DNA from: Anthonomus grandis grandis
Taxonomy: Eukaryota > Arthropoda > Insecta > Coleoptera > Curculionidae
DNA length: 64,000 nt
Reading direction: 5' to 3'
Assembly: GCF_022605725.1 (NCBI RefSeq)
Contig: NC_065554.1
Coordinates: forward strand, 27,733,100-27,797,099
Shown: positions 32,600 through 44,684 of the stretch, piece after piece
How the letters are laid out: each line of letters opens with the position of its first letter
Position numbering within the stretch: the stretch's first letter is position 1
Notes under the pieces: generated by a model
Seen by the model: the letters and a program-made list of their open reading frames with translations, nothing else
Databases searched by the model: none
What the model was told of the DNA's origin: nothing
Made by a program: the position numbers and the translations under genes

Positions 32600-34750
32600 A
32601 GTAAATATAGTAAGTATTCCATTTGAACATGAATGCGTAACTCTTGTTTTCGATGCAATTCTTTCTTTATTATGAATTTAAAGCTAAAATACACTAATCT
32701 TGTATTTGTTTAAAAATATAAGGAAAGTCAACAAATATGCTATTTTTCCTCTTCTTGCTGTACAATATAACAAAGAATTTATGATACATTTTCAAGTAAA
32801 AATTACATTCCAGATAAAGTATAACTCTCCATTTATTTTACTGTCTTACTATTTTTTTAATTATACTCTCCATTCTTCTTTAAGGATTGTTTAGTCTAAA
32901 GCTTATTATTGATACATTTGAAGTTCAGGAAATAAACTATTGTCAGCAGCCATCGAGTAGTAAAACTTTGTTTTAAATATTTTCCTTCTATACCCTGTGA
33001 TGGCGACACTTTATTAGAGATTTATCTTAAATTTGAGTTTCTCTTCTGGTATTTTTCTTTTTAGAATTTTAAAGTGAAATGTGTTTAACTGTAGATTTAT
33101 TATTAGATTTTGATTATCAGTACAGATTTATTTAAAATAGTATCACTCTTGCTCCAATTATTGATTTTAAAAGCACTGATTGAAGGAAAAATTTATAAAA
33201 ATTAAATAATTAAAGACATTGAGTCTAGGACCAATATTTCATTTCAACTAGAACAATTCATCTTTGAGTGTTTTCAAACATCCTAGAAATGGTAATAAAA
33301 ATATGAATGGGTTCTTTTATAGAGGAATTTATTACTTATGATTTATATGAGTATGGCTTTCTTAAGAATAGCAGTACTTTGAGAATGACAGTCAATCTGA
33401 TTAACTATATTTAATTTCATTTGAATAAGAGGGAATCTATGGGTTTTTAAGGCTGTATTATCTCCTTAATGAAGCCATATTTGTTGTACTTGCTTCATGT
33501 TAATATTTTTAAGGTATCTGGTTTGTATACTTGTTTTCAAAAGAAAAAAAAATTTTGATTTACCTGGGAAGGGCGAAACCTGATTTCATTATTATATTAT
33601 AGAAACAAGGTTATTGAGTTTTTAACCATTTGAGTTCAATTGATTTAAAGTTCTAGAGACAATTATTTAAAGTTATACTTTAGAGGTGCTCTACTTACAA
33701 TACTGGCAAGTAAGAACCCTGATCCTAGAATGTAAACAGTTTGCGATAACTGCTGAATGGCATATCCCCAAATTAAGCCTACGATTCCAAAGAGAGCAAT
33801 TATTATCCTGGACAGTTTTTCTGCTTTATGCTGTCCCTCAAAATCCTAGAAATATTTATTTGTTTTTTAAATCAAATACTAAATAATGAGGTTATATTCT
33901 TACCATATGTAAAGGAATACTTTTGAAAAAGTCCATGATTATAACATAGGGCTCAAAAAGTCTTAAATATTGAACCAATTTTTGAAAGTATTTGGAAAAT
34001 TGTAGCAGTTGACGTGTATGTAACTAAAAGAATTGACACATACATAACCTAAAAAAATTAAATAGGGAGCTGCTACTGCAAAACTGTCAAAATCGTATAA
34101 ATAAGAAAGTTCTCTGTTTCACATTTCGGACTTAATACAGAGACCACGAATTTTTAGGACTTAATCCTGGTATTACTACTGTGAGTCTATTAATATTAGG
34201 GAATTATTGCAAAAGTCAAATAGTGCTAGCAGTATTTAAGGAAAAAATACGGTTTGCTAATCCTAGCGTTATTTGGTGTTGCTACTTTACTATTCTATAA
34301 CAAAAATTATTGTTCCGAGTCTTCTCAGACATAAAACAAATAAGAAAACCTCATTTTCTCATTTGGTCAGTTCATGTGTCATGATTATGATCTTCAAATG
34401 TCAAAACTGTCACAATAAGGAAGAAAAAATACTGAACCATTGTGGCGCAATTAAGCCTAAAAAATTGATTTAGGCAGTAAATGCGTTTTTGTTTGTAAAT
34501 TTATCAAATATATTGTCCTTAAGTTAAGTTTTAATTTTATGTTTTAAATGCGTTTGATGATTTTTTTTAATTATCTAGGCGTATAAGATGTACAAAGCGA
34601 AAACACCATTTATTTGACATTTGACACATTTATCAGCTGTCAACTTTGAAACCTAACCTCAAAAAAAAATTGTATTTTTACTCCACTAACCTCAAACTAA
34701 ATTAACATTAATATTGTTTAAAAATACCCCTTAAACAGCGATAAAAAGGG
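32600..34750. other. No gene recognised
   Basis: AT-rich sequence between the third Tigger and mRpS26. Open frames of 60-66 codons (for example 33686-33886 and 34273-34473) show no recognisable domain. The mRpS26 promoter should lie in the last few hundred bases. Confidence 0.4.
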
Positions 34751-34758
34751 TCTCCACG

Positions 34759-37700
34759 ATGTTTCGTTTAGCAACGAGGTTTAACGCCCCAAAAATATCA
34801 CCGCAAGCGGTAAATACGTACACAACAGTCTTCGGATTCGAGATGAAGTTCGACCCTGCCCTGGTGCCCCAGAAAAAAAGCCACAGAAAGCCCCGATGGA
34901 TTCCAACGGCAAAAACCAAGAAGTTCAGAGTGCCTACCAGGTAAAGAACTCCAGTCAGCAGTTTTTTTTTTAATAGTTAAGCAACAACACTAAAATTTTT
35001 ATAATCTAAACTTTAACACAAGAATTATAGGCCATTACAGACATATAAGCGAACCTTGTTTAAAAAAGGCCAGTCTTGTGGCGACCATAGTATGGTGATC
35101 TTTATGTACAACAGTGCAATCAGTAATGGCATATTTATTTATTTATTTATGCATAGGTCAAGCTCATTATGAAATATTCAATTAAAATTAAATCAAACAG
35201 ACCCAACTCTTAGCTAAAGAGACAATATGCTAATAAGTATTTATACAACAAAAAGAAAAATATCCATATAACACAGGACTAGACAACTTACATATCATAT
35301 GAACAAAACAATAATCTCTACATACCAGTAACATATTACATTCAGAGAGCTGTCATCTAAATATACTCTTAGTCGAAAAATAGTCAAGCTTATCAGTGTA
35401 GTAATTTGCAAGTTGAAACCCCCTGGAAATGAATGTGTTGAAGCCATCATTAGTTTGGAGCATAAAAAGAATGGTTATGTCTTTTACACTAATATTTATC
35501 CTTCCCATCAACTCAGGGCTAAAATGCAATGAGTGCAATAATTTACAAAACATGTCCCGATCCCTATGCATATGATGAATCTGGAGAGTTGCAATATTAA
35601 GAGATTCCTCTACCCGACAATAAATAATGTCATCTACAGCCCTATGTTCCTTAAATAAAATAGATCTTAGAAGCTTATGCTGCACTCTTTCAATAGCTTG
35701 AATCTGAACATTGTAATGGAGGCTCCAAACACATGAAAAATAATCAAGGTGTCGACGCACAAGAGAGCACAACAATAATTTGATGGATGTTACATTAAGA
35801 AAATCTCTTGGACAACACCTAACAAAATTGAAGATTTGAGGAGACTTTGTGATAATGATAACTGACAATTAAGTTTGAAAAAGTTAACCCCCAGGTCTTC
35901 AATTTGGGACACCCTAACCAAAGGATATTCATTTATGTTGTAGGTTATTTATTTTTACAGAGACATAATCTTATTCCAGGCAGTTAATTTTCTTTTCCTA
36001 ATCATTACAGGCAATTGAGTTCTTTCAAACTGCGCATAAGTTTAACTGCCTGGAAGGAATTGGAAAATAATTACAATCATCTGGAAAACAGATAAAAAGA
36101 ATCACTGCCAACGAACTGCCTGGAATGTGAAATATAACATTTTTTCTAGGCAGCGTAAACATGAAATGCTTCTAAGGATGAGAAGATTCTTAGATTAGTC
36201 AGATTGATTGCCAAGATGTTCCCAGATGGGGCTTCTTGGTAAACTGTCATATTGCTGTTACTTCCAGGCAGTTGAATGATGTCAAATAAAAATTAGAAGT
36301 TTCTTAAGGAATTTTGTAGTTCCTCCAAATAATTGGAGCACAAAATAATGTCAAGAACTGAAGTTGAAGAAGTAGTTCATTCTTGCAGTGGAGTTAATAA
36401 TTCAAGGGGTAACTAAAAGTATTCCGGTCATCCTCCACTAAATTTATTAAAAAACCATCAATCCAACATGTTTCGGACATCAGAACAGGTCAGGGATAAC
36501 TATTAAGGGATTCTGTTAAAGAAACTTATACATCGAATTCTAAGGCACTAGATGCATAAGTTTGACAGAACCCCTTAATAGTTATCCTTGATGATGGACC
36601 TGTCTATGTCTGAAACATGTTGGATTAATGGTTTTTAAATAATATTAGTAGAGGAATACTTAGCATAATTAGTAGAGGAGTACTGGAATACTTTCAGTTA
36701 CCCTTTAATTCTAGGAATGTTCACTAGTTTAAATAATGATCTATTGAGCCAGTTTCTGAATATTCTGCTTTTTGTTTCATGCATGAGAATATTCTACTAC
36801 ATATTTTTTTACAAAGTAATATTTTCCCGGTAATCATATTACAGGCAGCAATTGGTTTCATTTTCTTCTTTTGTGTCATGATTATCAAAAACACCCTTAA
36901 TCCTTTGACAATACTCCAAGAATTCTATAACATTGTAGCATAACTGATGAACTGTTAAATTCTAGATGTAGAATCCAGATCTGAGGTACCTCAAGGGTCA
37001 GAACTTGGCCCACTTTTATTTGATATTTTCAATGATGATGTGAGTCTCAGACCTAACTCACAATAAGTACTTCTTTATGCCAATGATCTTTAACTTCAAA
37101 TAAACTCAAGAAATTACTGCTCAATACTCCAAAAAGAGTTTGGATACTCTAATTACCTAGTACAACATCAAAACAAATCTCTTATTATATAACCAAAGTC
37201 TTTTCATGATCTAGGATTGGTAGTAAACTATCCTTTTATCAACAATCCACCAGGCAAGATATTTAGCTTTATCTCTAAGCTGAGTATTGAATTTAATAAT
37301 GTAGCTACTATTAAATGCCTTTTCTTTTACTTTATTAGATCAAGGCTGCAGTATGCCTCAAGGGCCCTGAATATAATCAATACATTGAGGTTCTTTTGAG
37401 GGTTTAGAAGAGGTTTCTAAAGTTTCTCTATTTTAAAACTCATCATCAAGGAATCCCATAGAAAGATTTACTTAATCTGTTTAATAATAAGCAATTCCTA
37501 TGTACATCGTGACTGTCCTGAGCTATTACACAATATGACTGTACTCACAAATTGGCTGCAATTCGGATACATATGTTCATATACAAATAATAAATTCATA
37601 TTTCAAAGAAGTACTAGAGGGTAGACTTTTTTTAAACTCCTATTCTCTCGATAATTACAGAAACTCAATGATGTGTATAATACAGGACCATAATCTATGT

Positions 37701-38295
37701 TTCTTATTATGCCGAATGCTTCTCATTATTTTAGGCCACAGATCCCTAAAGATGAGGAACTGGAACTGCTCAGGTTAAACAATAACTACAGGACACAAAT
37801 CAAGTCCATAAGGGCATTTTTACGGGAAAAACACTCCACATTGTTCCAGAAAAGTTTGGACCCGGAGGAAATCTTGAAACTCTTTAGGGAAGACTTTGAC
37901 GCATGTAAGGCGATAAACGACAAATGGAACGAGGAAATCCGTGTGATCAGAGAGAAGAGGATGGAAGAGATGTTGCAAAATGGTAAAGTTGCTTTCCTTG
38001 AGCGTTTTTCTTATTTATAATAATGGTTGCTTTAGATATTGAGTTCGCGCAAAAAAGGATGGAATTAGAGCTAGAAAAAAGACACCAACTGCAAGAGTTG
38101 GCCGAGAGTTTGGTTAGGAAAGAGAAAGATGTTTCAAGCAGTTTTATAACTGCTGAGAATATTGATGAGGCTATTGATAAAGCGTTGGAGTCATTTGTCG
38201 ATTATAATTTTGCCATTGATGAAACGGGAGAGAAGATTGTGGGGAGAGAAACTCCTGTGCCAGTGATGCAGGAAAAAGCTGCAGCAAAGCAGTAA
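34759..38295 (+). CDS. mRpS26: Mitochondrial ribosomal protein S26
   Basis: Small-subunit mitoribosome protein. Exons 34759-34940, 37735-37982 and 38036-38295 give 229 residues with phases agreeing. It starts MFRLATRF, a basic, hydroxyl-containing import-type leader, then HRKPRWIPTAKTKKFRVPTR. The middle is a long charged helix (LELLRLNNNYRTQIKSIRAF, NDKWNEEIRVIREKRMEEML, FAQKRMELELEKRHQLQELA). The C-terminal signature is FITAENIDEAIDKALESFVD then YNFAIDETGE, which matches the FITxENLxxxxxxALDxxxxYNWAI pattern of human MRPS26. An AATAAA lies about 20 bases after the stop. Intron 1 (2.8 kb) holds LINE fragments and a foldback element; intron 2 is only 53 bases. Confidence 0.88.
35353..35868 (-). 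pseudogene. LINE reverse transcriptase C-terminal fragment
   Basis: An open 171-codon minus-strand stretch resembling the end of non-LTR retrotransposon ORF2: TSIKLLLCSLVRRHLDYFSC, VWSLHYNVQIQAIERVQHKL, LRSILF, then a Cys/His-poor tail. The reverse transcriptase catalytic motifs are absent. It lies in mRpS26 intron 1, antisense to the gene. Confidence 0.6.
35960..36280. repeat. Cluster of CCAGGCAGTT / TGCCTGGAA motifs
   Basis: Within 320 bp: attccaggcagttaatt (about 35974), acaggcaattgag (36008), aactgcctggaagg (36045), aactgcctggaatg (36116), ctaggcagcg (36149) and ttccaggcagttgaatg (36266). Both orientations occur. Same theme as at 5499-6990, 18660-19110 and 22231-22985. Confidence 0.6.
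36404..36705. mobile_element. Foldback element with about 130-bp arms
   Basis: The left arm (36404-36535) and right arm (about 36545-36705) are inverted copies. They share AGTATTCC near the ends, AATCCAACATGTTTC and GGATAACTATTAAGG nearer the centre, leaving a loop of only about ten bases; the right arm has a short internal duplication. TAATTC flanks both sides (36398-36403 and 36706-36711). There is no coding capacity. It lies in mRpS26 intron 1. Confidence 0.7.
36960..37440 (+). pseudogene. LINE reverse transcriptase fragment
   Basis: Plus-strand relic with VPQGSELGPLLFDIFNDDV (motif B/C region; 36985-37045) and LLYANDL, where the YADD box reads YAND. Beyond several stops it continues GLVVNYPFINNP and IKCLFFYFIRSRLQYASRAL. 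Heavily mutated. It lies in mRpS26 intron 1. Confidence 0.6.
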
Positions 38296-38319
38296 CTTTT
38301 TAGATAGGATTCATTGAAT

Positions 38320-39520
38320 AAATTAATTGTTTGTGAAGTAGTACTAAGCATTTTTCTTAAAACCTTATAAAAAACTTGTTGAGCAGTTAAAGAGTCTATT
38401 TTTTTCTGGTGAATTTCTTTCATAAAGCACCCTTGGGAATGTTCGATTTTTTACCACTCTCATTATGAAATACCAATTTTTATCTCCTTCATTCAGTTCA
38501 AAAATTAGAATAATAATTCACATACTATTTATGCAAAATTAGTCGTGCAGACTGAAATATGCAAATCGCAACTTATTCTGTAGCGCGTTTTTAATATTTA
38601 ACATAAAAAAAACAGGCCCATTTTCAGCCCTAATCGTTCGGAAATCTGCACTTTTTTCACGCACGACCCTTTCTTATCTTGAGGACTTATATATACTATA
38701 TACGACGTGGTGGTGGGGTTAATGTTGTATGCACTCCTTAATCAGATCAACATTTTTTTAGATTTATTACATTTAAGTATGTGAGGTGTCGTGTCGGGGT
38801 TTGCGCCGCACGAATTTATGTCAATGGGCGGTCGTAAATATGTTGTTTTACAGAATTTTTTTTTTGTTTAATTGTAAGTCCTATTATAGGAGCTTTAAGG
38901 TAGCAGCCATAGTAGCTTTAACCTCCTTTATAGGGCTTATTCCATTTCAAATTGGCCGCGTGTTGTTTGTCAACGTTTAAATATGTTGTTCCTTAGTGGT
39001 TCCATGAAATTTAAATGTGTTGCTAGTATCAGAGTCTATATATTTCAACAAGTCCGCTTATTATGCCTAGTTTAATAATAATAATCCTTATATTATTTCA
39101 TAAAAATAATGCAATATGTAGGTACTACAAAAATTATAATAATACAGTGTATACAAAAAAATTATGAACTCAAATATTCAATCAACGCTGATACCTTTTA
39201 AAAACTGATATTACGGACCATTATCGCACGATAGCTGTTTTGAATAAAGAAGGAAAACAGACAAGTCAATCATATAATATTTACATAACTGATGAAAACA
39301 AACTAAAATGTATTCGGGGGTAATTACACAAGTGCTTAAAAATTGTCGATAATTTTCATATTTTGGCGAAATATTTTACTTTTGGGCTATTTTACAAAAT
39401 ATGAAAATGGCCGAATGTTGCTTTTCAAATAATATACACTTGAATGCAATATTATGTTAAAATTTTGGTAAAAGGTACGAGTTTAATTTAGGGAGAACAT
39501 TACTAAAATAACGACTAAAA
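38320..39520. other. No gene recognised
   Basis: AT-rich sequence downstream of mRpS26. The 64-codon frame at 38786-38980 has no recognised domain. Confidence 0.4.
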
Positions 39521-39523
39521 CAA

Positions 39524-39690
39524 ATTTCAATCAATCAATGCTTTATTGTCAAGAAATTGTTACAATTTATAGACAAAGCTGTAAAACAGAAAAGACACAA
39601 AAATACAAACAAAACACAATTAAAGAAAAGAAAAAGAAAACAAAATTAAAAAAAAATAAATAAATAAATAGAATAGAATATCTACAATAT
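39524..39690 (-). repeat. Probable LINE 3' end with TTGA tail
   Basis: On the minus strand this reads through a T-rich stretch, CAGCTTTGTCTATAAATTG, CAATAAAGCATTGATTGATT and GA. A polyadenylation-like AATAAA followed by a short TTGA/GATT repeat is typical of LINE 3' tails. It may be the end of the LINE at 41435-43490, which would then have a 1.7-kb 3'UTR, or of another copy. Confidence 0.4.
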
Positions 39691-40878
39691 GTACAGATTA
39701 ATACAATTTCCCACATAGCAAACATATATTATATGTAAATGCTATGTATATTCATAATATCCTGACGTATATACATACAATGTCTATTTTTAATGCTCTG
39801 TTTATTTTATGGATATGAAATAAATATACATTTGTCACACATTAGGTAATACATGAAATATACTATTAGTACGTACTGTGAATATCCTGAATATACTAGA
39901 TATTTAAACTATATTCAAGAGTTATATTCTATGGATGTCTCATAAACATCTATTATATTCTATGTATCTGTTACATGTATCTTTATAGAATATACAAATA
40001 CAATTTTTAATAAATTAATATTGATCTATAATAAATATTTAATATATATAAAAAATAGCATAAGTAACTTTAAGGTCTTAAACTAGTTTGTGAGGAATTG
40101 AATATTGAGAAAACATATTTTTACTTAAATTCCAAATATATATTTATTTATTCATTTGTAAGTATGACAAAATAAAGCAGATATTCGTTGGTCAAGAAAA
40201 CTCTAAAAAAGGAGGAAGGCAAATAGGAGGAAACATTCAGCACAAAAATACTGCATTACATTCACTACAACTTTTAATTTTAATAAAAGAAAGTTCGCGC
40301 CGATGTTTGATATGTTTTTCTGTATTTTTTTTATTTATAAACAAAATTAGATCAAGAAGTAAACGCTGTATAAAATAAAACTTTTTTGTATATAAACGGT
40401 ATATTTCGGGCGGAGGAACATTACAAATATAAGTAAATATTACAATTACATTAGAACCAATGTAGTTTTTTACATACCTACACTTATAAAACAAATATTT
40501 AAAATTATCTATTGTTCTTAAGGCATTCTAAAAGAAATTAATGATTTTATTGTTTAACTTAAAATTAAATCAAATAACAAAATGTGTAAAGGATAATTCC
40601 CTTTGCCAAACGGAGTTTGGAGAGTGTCAACATAGACTGCAACTGAAAAAGGCTATAAAAAAAATTGTTTTATTGCAAAATATGGTCGCCCACTTTGTCC
40701 ATGAATACATGGCAGATGCAAGTGAAAATATTCATTAAAAAAATTCTTGTCTATATTTTAACTCTTAAAATATGAAATAATATACCTCATCTAATCCAAT
40801 ATGGAATTTTCTTAACATGATAAGTAGGTTCAACACCCAAAATGTAAAACAAACATTACACAATACGCCTTTGCCCGG

Positions 40879-40967
40879 GATCACCTGCACCGTATTTACT
40901 GTACAGCAAATTGTTGTTGTTAAAACAAAACAAAAGTTGTTGTACAGCAAATACTGTGCAGGTGATC
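40879..40967. repeat. 89-bp hairpin-forming inverted repeat
   Basis: The left arm begins GATCACCTGCACCGTATTTA and the right arm complements GATCACCTGCACAGTATTTG; about 31 bp pair with three differences, around a loop of about 27 bases containing aaaacaaaacaaaa. Length and shape resemble a microRNA precursor, or the stub of a foldback element. Confidence 0.4.
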
Positions 40968-41434
40968 TTCGGTTGAATTCTCGACATTGTCTGTTCTTTT
41001 TTATTAAAGACATCAAAGTGACTTTCCTAAAATGACGCCAAGAGACGTCATTGTCGATGTATGTATCAAAGGTATAGGCGACGGTAATGTTCACAAAATA
41101 TATACATTTATTATTTATACTTGAACATAAAAAAATTAAGTTAATCTCAATGTGTAATATATATACATAGAACATACACGATATTTTTTGCACTTTCTGG
41201 ACTTTATAGGTATATACAGTGGATATCACATGCTATGTGGGTTATAAATTGTAAGTAGTCAAAAATAATATTATAAAATATACAATTTAATGTAAGTATA
41301 CAATGTCAAAAAAAAATCTCTCTATGTTAAAAAAAAATGTAAAAAATCTATAAAAAAGTAAAAAATTATAAAAATCCTAAAATAGCTACACAAAGCAGTA
41401 TACCTAAACATGTACAGATAGTAAAAATACATAA

Positions 41435-43490
41435 TCAGCTAGTGCGAAATTTCAAATCAATGATTACAAAAAAAAATCGTTACCTGTGTAAAAAGCTCTA
41501 TCCAGTAAGAATGCTTTGAATGCTTTAGGAAATGCAAAAAAAGATGTGATGGATTTAATTTCCAATGGCAGATGATTGTGCATTTTTTTTGCATTATCTA
41601 ATATCGAACTTTTGACCAACTCTGAATGTGGAGTAGGCAGGTATAGATCATGTTCCGTGTTTCTAAGTGGATAACTATGGGAAGGCCTATCAGATGCTGA
41701 ACTGTTTGCGTATTAGACAAACGGACTCAAATATGAATAAAGATGGAAGAGTTAATATTCGAAATTTTTTAAAGAAATGCTGGCAATGACTCCTGTATTT
41801 AAGTCTCAGTGTATAACGTAAAGCTCTCTTTTTTAGTCTAAAAATACGGTCAAATTGAGTTGCACTACATGTACCCCAGAATGGAAGGGCGTATCGAAGG
41901 TGCGATTTAAAAAGGGCAAAATCTGTTCTGCAAAAACTGTTCTAGAAGTAGACAGGCTAAGCTCCTTAGAAATTGATCTTAATGCAAAACAAGCGGAACT
42001 TAATTTTCTTGATAAGGAGTCAATATGTGTGTCCCATTTTAACGAGTTGTCAAGAGTTAGCCCTAAAAACTTTACAGAATCAACTTCGTCAATTGTTGCG
42101 TTACCAAGTACAAAAAATTGCAAGGTATTTTTATAGGACAACATTTTAGTTTTGGAAATTTTGAGACAAAGGAGATTAGAGTCGCACCATGATTTGATAG
42201 TAGTTAAATAACTTCATACGGTTCTATGAAGTGTAGAAATATCCGGATAACCCCAGGTAAAACTAGTATCATCAGCAAGTAGACAGACTTTACCGTTAAT
42301 ATTTAAATTACCAATGTCATTAATGAATATAAGAAACAAAATAGGGCCAAGTACGGAACCTTGAGGCACTTCACTTTATATTGGCTTGCAAGAAGACATA
42401 GTCGAATCAATTCTCACAGCTTGATTTCTGTTATTGAGATACGACTTAAACCATTCAAAAGGCGCTCCTCTGAACCCGTAATATTGCAACTTTTTTAATA
42501 AGATGTCATGATTAACCCAATCAAAGGCTTTAGAAAAAACGCAGAAAATTGTTGCTGTAGGGTGTTGGTTGTTTAAGCTAGGATATACATTATTAAAAAG
42601 AGAAAACATAGCATCATTTGTGCATTTGTTATTTAAAAATCCAAATTGATGGGAAGTAAGTATTTTATATTTTAGCAAAAATGATAGAAGTCTTTTTTTA
42701 ACCAATCTTTCAATAATTTTTGAAAGTGTGGAAAGAAGAGCGATAGGGCGATAGTTGGAAGACTGATCTTTATCTCCTCCTTTATGTAGTGGAATTTTTA
42801 TCGCCAACTTAAGGCAGCTAGGAAAAACACCTTTTTGAAAAGACTGATGAATTAGAGTAATAAGATGACATAATGTACATTCGGGCAGATTTGAAAACAT
42901 TTTGAGAGTAAGTCCATCAATTCCAGAAGAGCCTTTGTTTTTGAGTTCCCTAATTGAACTGCAAAGCTCTGGTAACACTACGGGCGTAAAGAAAAAACTG
43001 TGGAAATTCTCATTTTCAATGGGAAGATATGAAAGTGGATCATGGGAAGGAGTTATGGTACTCATTAAATTATTTGCCACATTTACAAAATAATCATTAA
43101 GGATTTCAGATGAAGTGGAGATACTATTCGACAAAGAAGGCTTATTTCTTAAAGCATTAACAATCAACCATGTTTCCTTAGCCACATTTTTAGATTTAGC
43201 TACTCTCCTATTATAGTAAATATCCTTGGCGGCTTTTAAAGTTCTCTGATAAATATTTTTGTAAAGTCTTACGTATTCATGAAAAAAAGCGCTGTCTGAC
43301 AGTTTCTTAAGATGAGATAATAAGCGCATTTTCTTAGCAGATGTACGCAAGTCTTGGGTAGACCAGGGGTTATGTTGCTTCTTTTTAAGAGGTCTCAAAG
43401 GAAAGGATTTGTAAGAAGGTTCTATTCCAGAGTGCGATATATTATGATAAGTGATCTTCGTTGAGAGACTTTTTAATTTTATTACGTTTT
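41435..43490 (-). pseudogene. LINE ORF2 reverse transcriptase, 5'-truncated and mutated
   Basis: Most of a non-LTR retrotransposon reverse transcriptase. From 43398 on the minus strand it runs open for 340 codons: LKKKQHNPWSTQDLRTSAKK, then GSSGIDGLTLKMFS, LAIKIPLHKGGDKDQSSNYR, PIALLSTLSKIIERLV, HQFGFLNNKCTNDAMF and FCVFSKAFDWVNHDILLKKL. Motif A is normally DFSKAFD, so the catalytic Asp appears as Val. A stop then precedes PQGSVLGPILFLIFINDIG, LLADDTS (the YADD box as LADD) and, from 42144, LGLTLDNSLKWDTHID. A C-terminal MHNHLPLEIK block ends at a TGA near 41437. The endonuclease domain is missing, the usual 5' truncation. Family not assigned with confidence; CR1/Jockey-like. Confidence 0.85.
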
Positions 43491-44684
43491 TTTTTAATAA
43501 TTTTTTTACTTTGAAAGAAATTCTTGCTTACACACTTTAGGAAACTTCATACGTATTTGAAATATTATGTTTATTATGTATCAACACAAATTTATACAGA
43601 TTTATTCGTTTTTTTAATTTAAGGTAATCATTTTCCTCAGGTAGATGTCATTAGAAAAAACTGTTTCTGATACTTACCGCATCCTTATATGTTAATGTTT
43701 AAAGAAGCACACCTACGCACATGAAATAATATGACAATTGTCAAATAATTAGACAATTATCAATCTTTAGGACACATTTCATTTATTTCTTTACCGTAGA
43801 TGTAAAAGTTTATTGGGTTACTTTGTAAATTTTATGGAAATAAATATATTTTTACTATTTAGGCACTTGAATTTATTTTAAGCTCCTTCCAGACACCTAA
43901 AGGTATTAATCCAGGTATTTGTTAATTAAGATTTAGTTGAACAGTTGTTAGATTTACAATCTGACAAACTGAACCCCACCTTTTTGAATATTTATTTTTA
44001 TTTTCTTAATTTGATTTGTTAATCTATAATCTGAAATGTGAATGTACTTAGGTATGTACAAGTCCTCATTATTATTTGTTGTAATTTTTTTGTATTCTCC
44101 AGACAGTGGAAATAATTTTTTATCAGGAGTATTTATTTCAGTGATTTAATGCTATTTTTATATCTATAAGATACTGGTAGTGACTGCTGGCAGTTTTCAG
44201 GTAATTTTTTCACTTCAAATGGAATAAAATTACAAGTTGATCCAAAAGACTAGATGATATAAGATATTAAAAATAATTTACAATGCCAGGAAGGCATAAA
44301 AATTCACCACGATATGTCTGGAATTAATTAAAACATATGAGGAGCAACTTTTCAAATCGCATTTTGTCCAAAAAATACTTTTTTGGGTATTGACGAAAAA
44401 CGATTTTCTGTTAAACCCTGCTATATATTTTTACAACATGGAGTCGTTTTGATAAAAATTAACATAAAAACCCATTAAGTTATCTCAGTTAAATCAATAT
44501 TTATTAGAAAATCTGGAAAAATCGAAAACATGTTTGGACTTAATGCGTGTTGATTCGTAACAATGTATAAAATTCGTTTTGTTTCGTTCAAAATTGGACA
44601 TAATACTGTTTGTTCCAATTTATTCGTTTTACAAAAAACTGGTGTTGGTAGTGAAATTATTCGACTTTAAGGATAAAATGTCAA

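Noticed and set aside
38786..38980. 64-codon frame downstream of mRpS26
   Set aside because: No domain or splice context; expected by chance in this composition.
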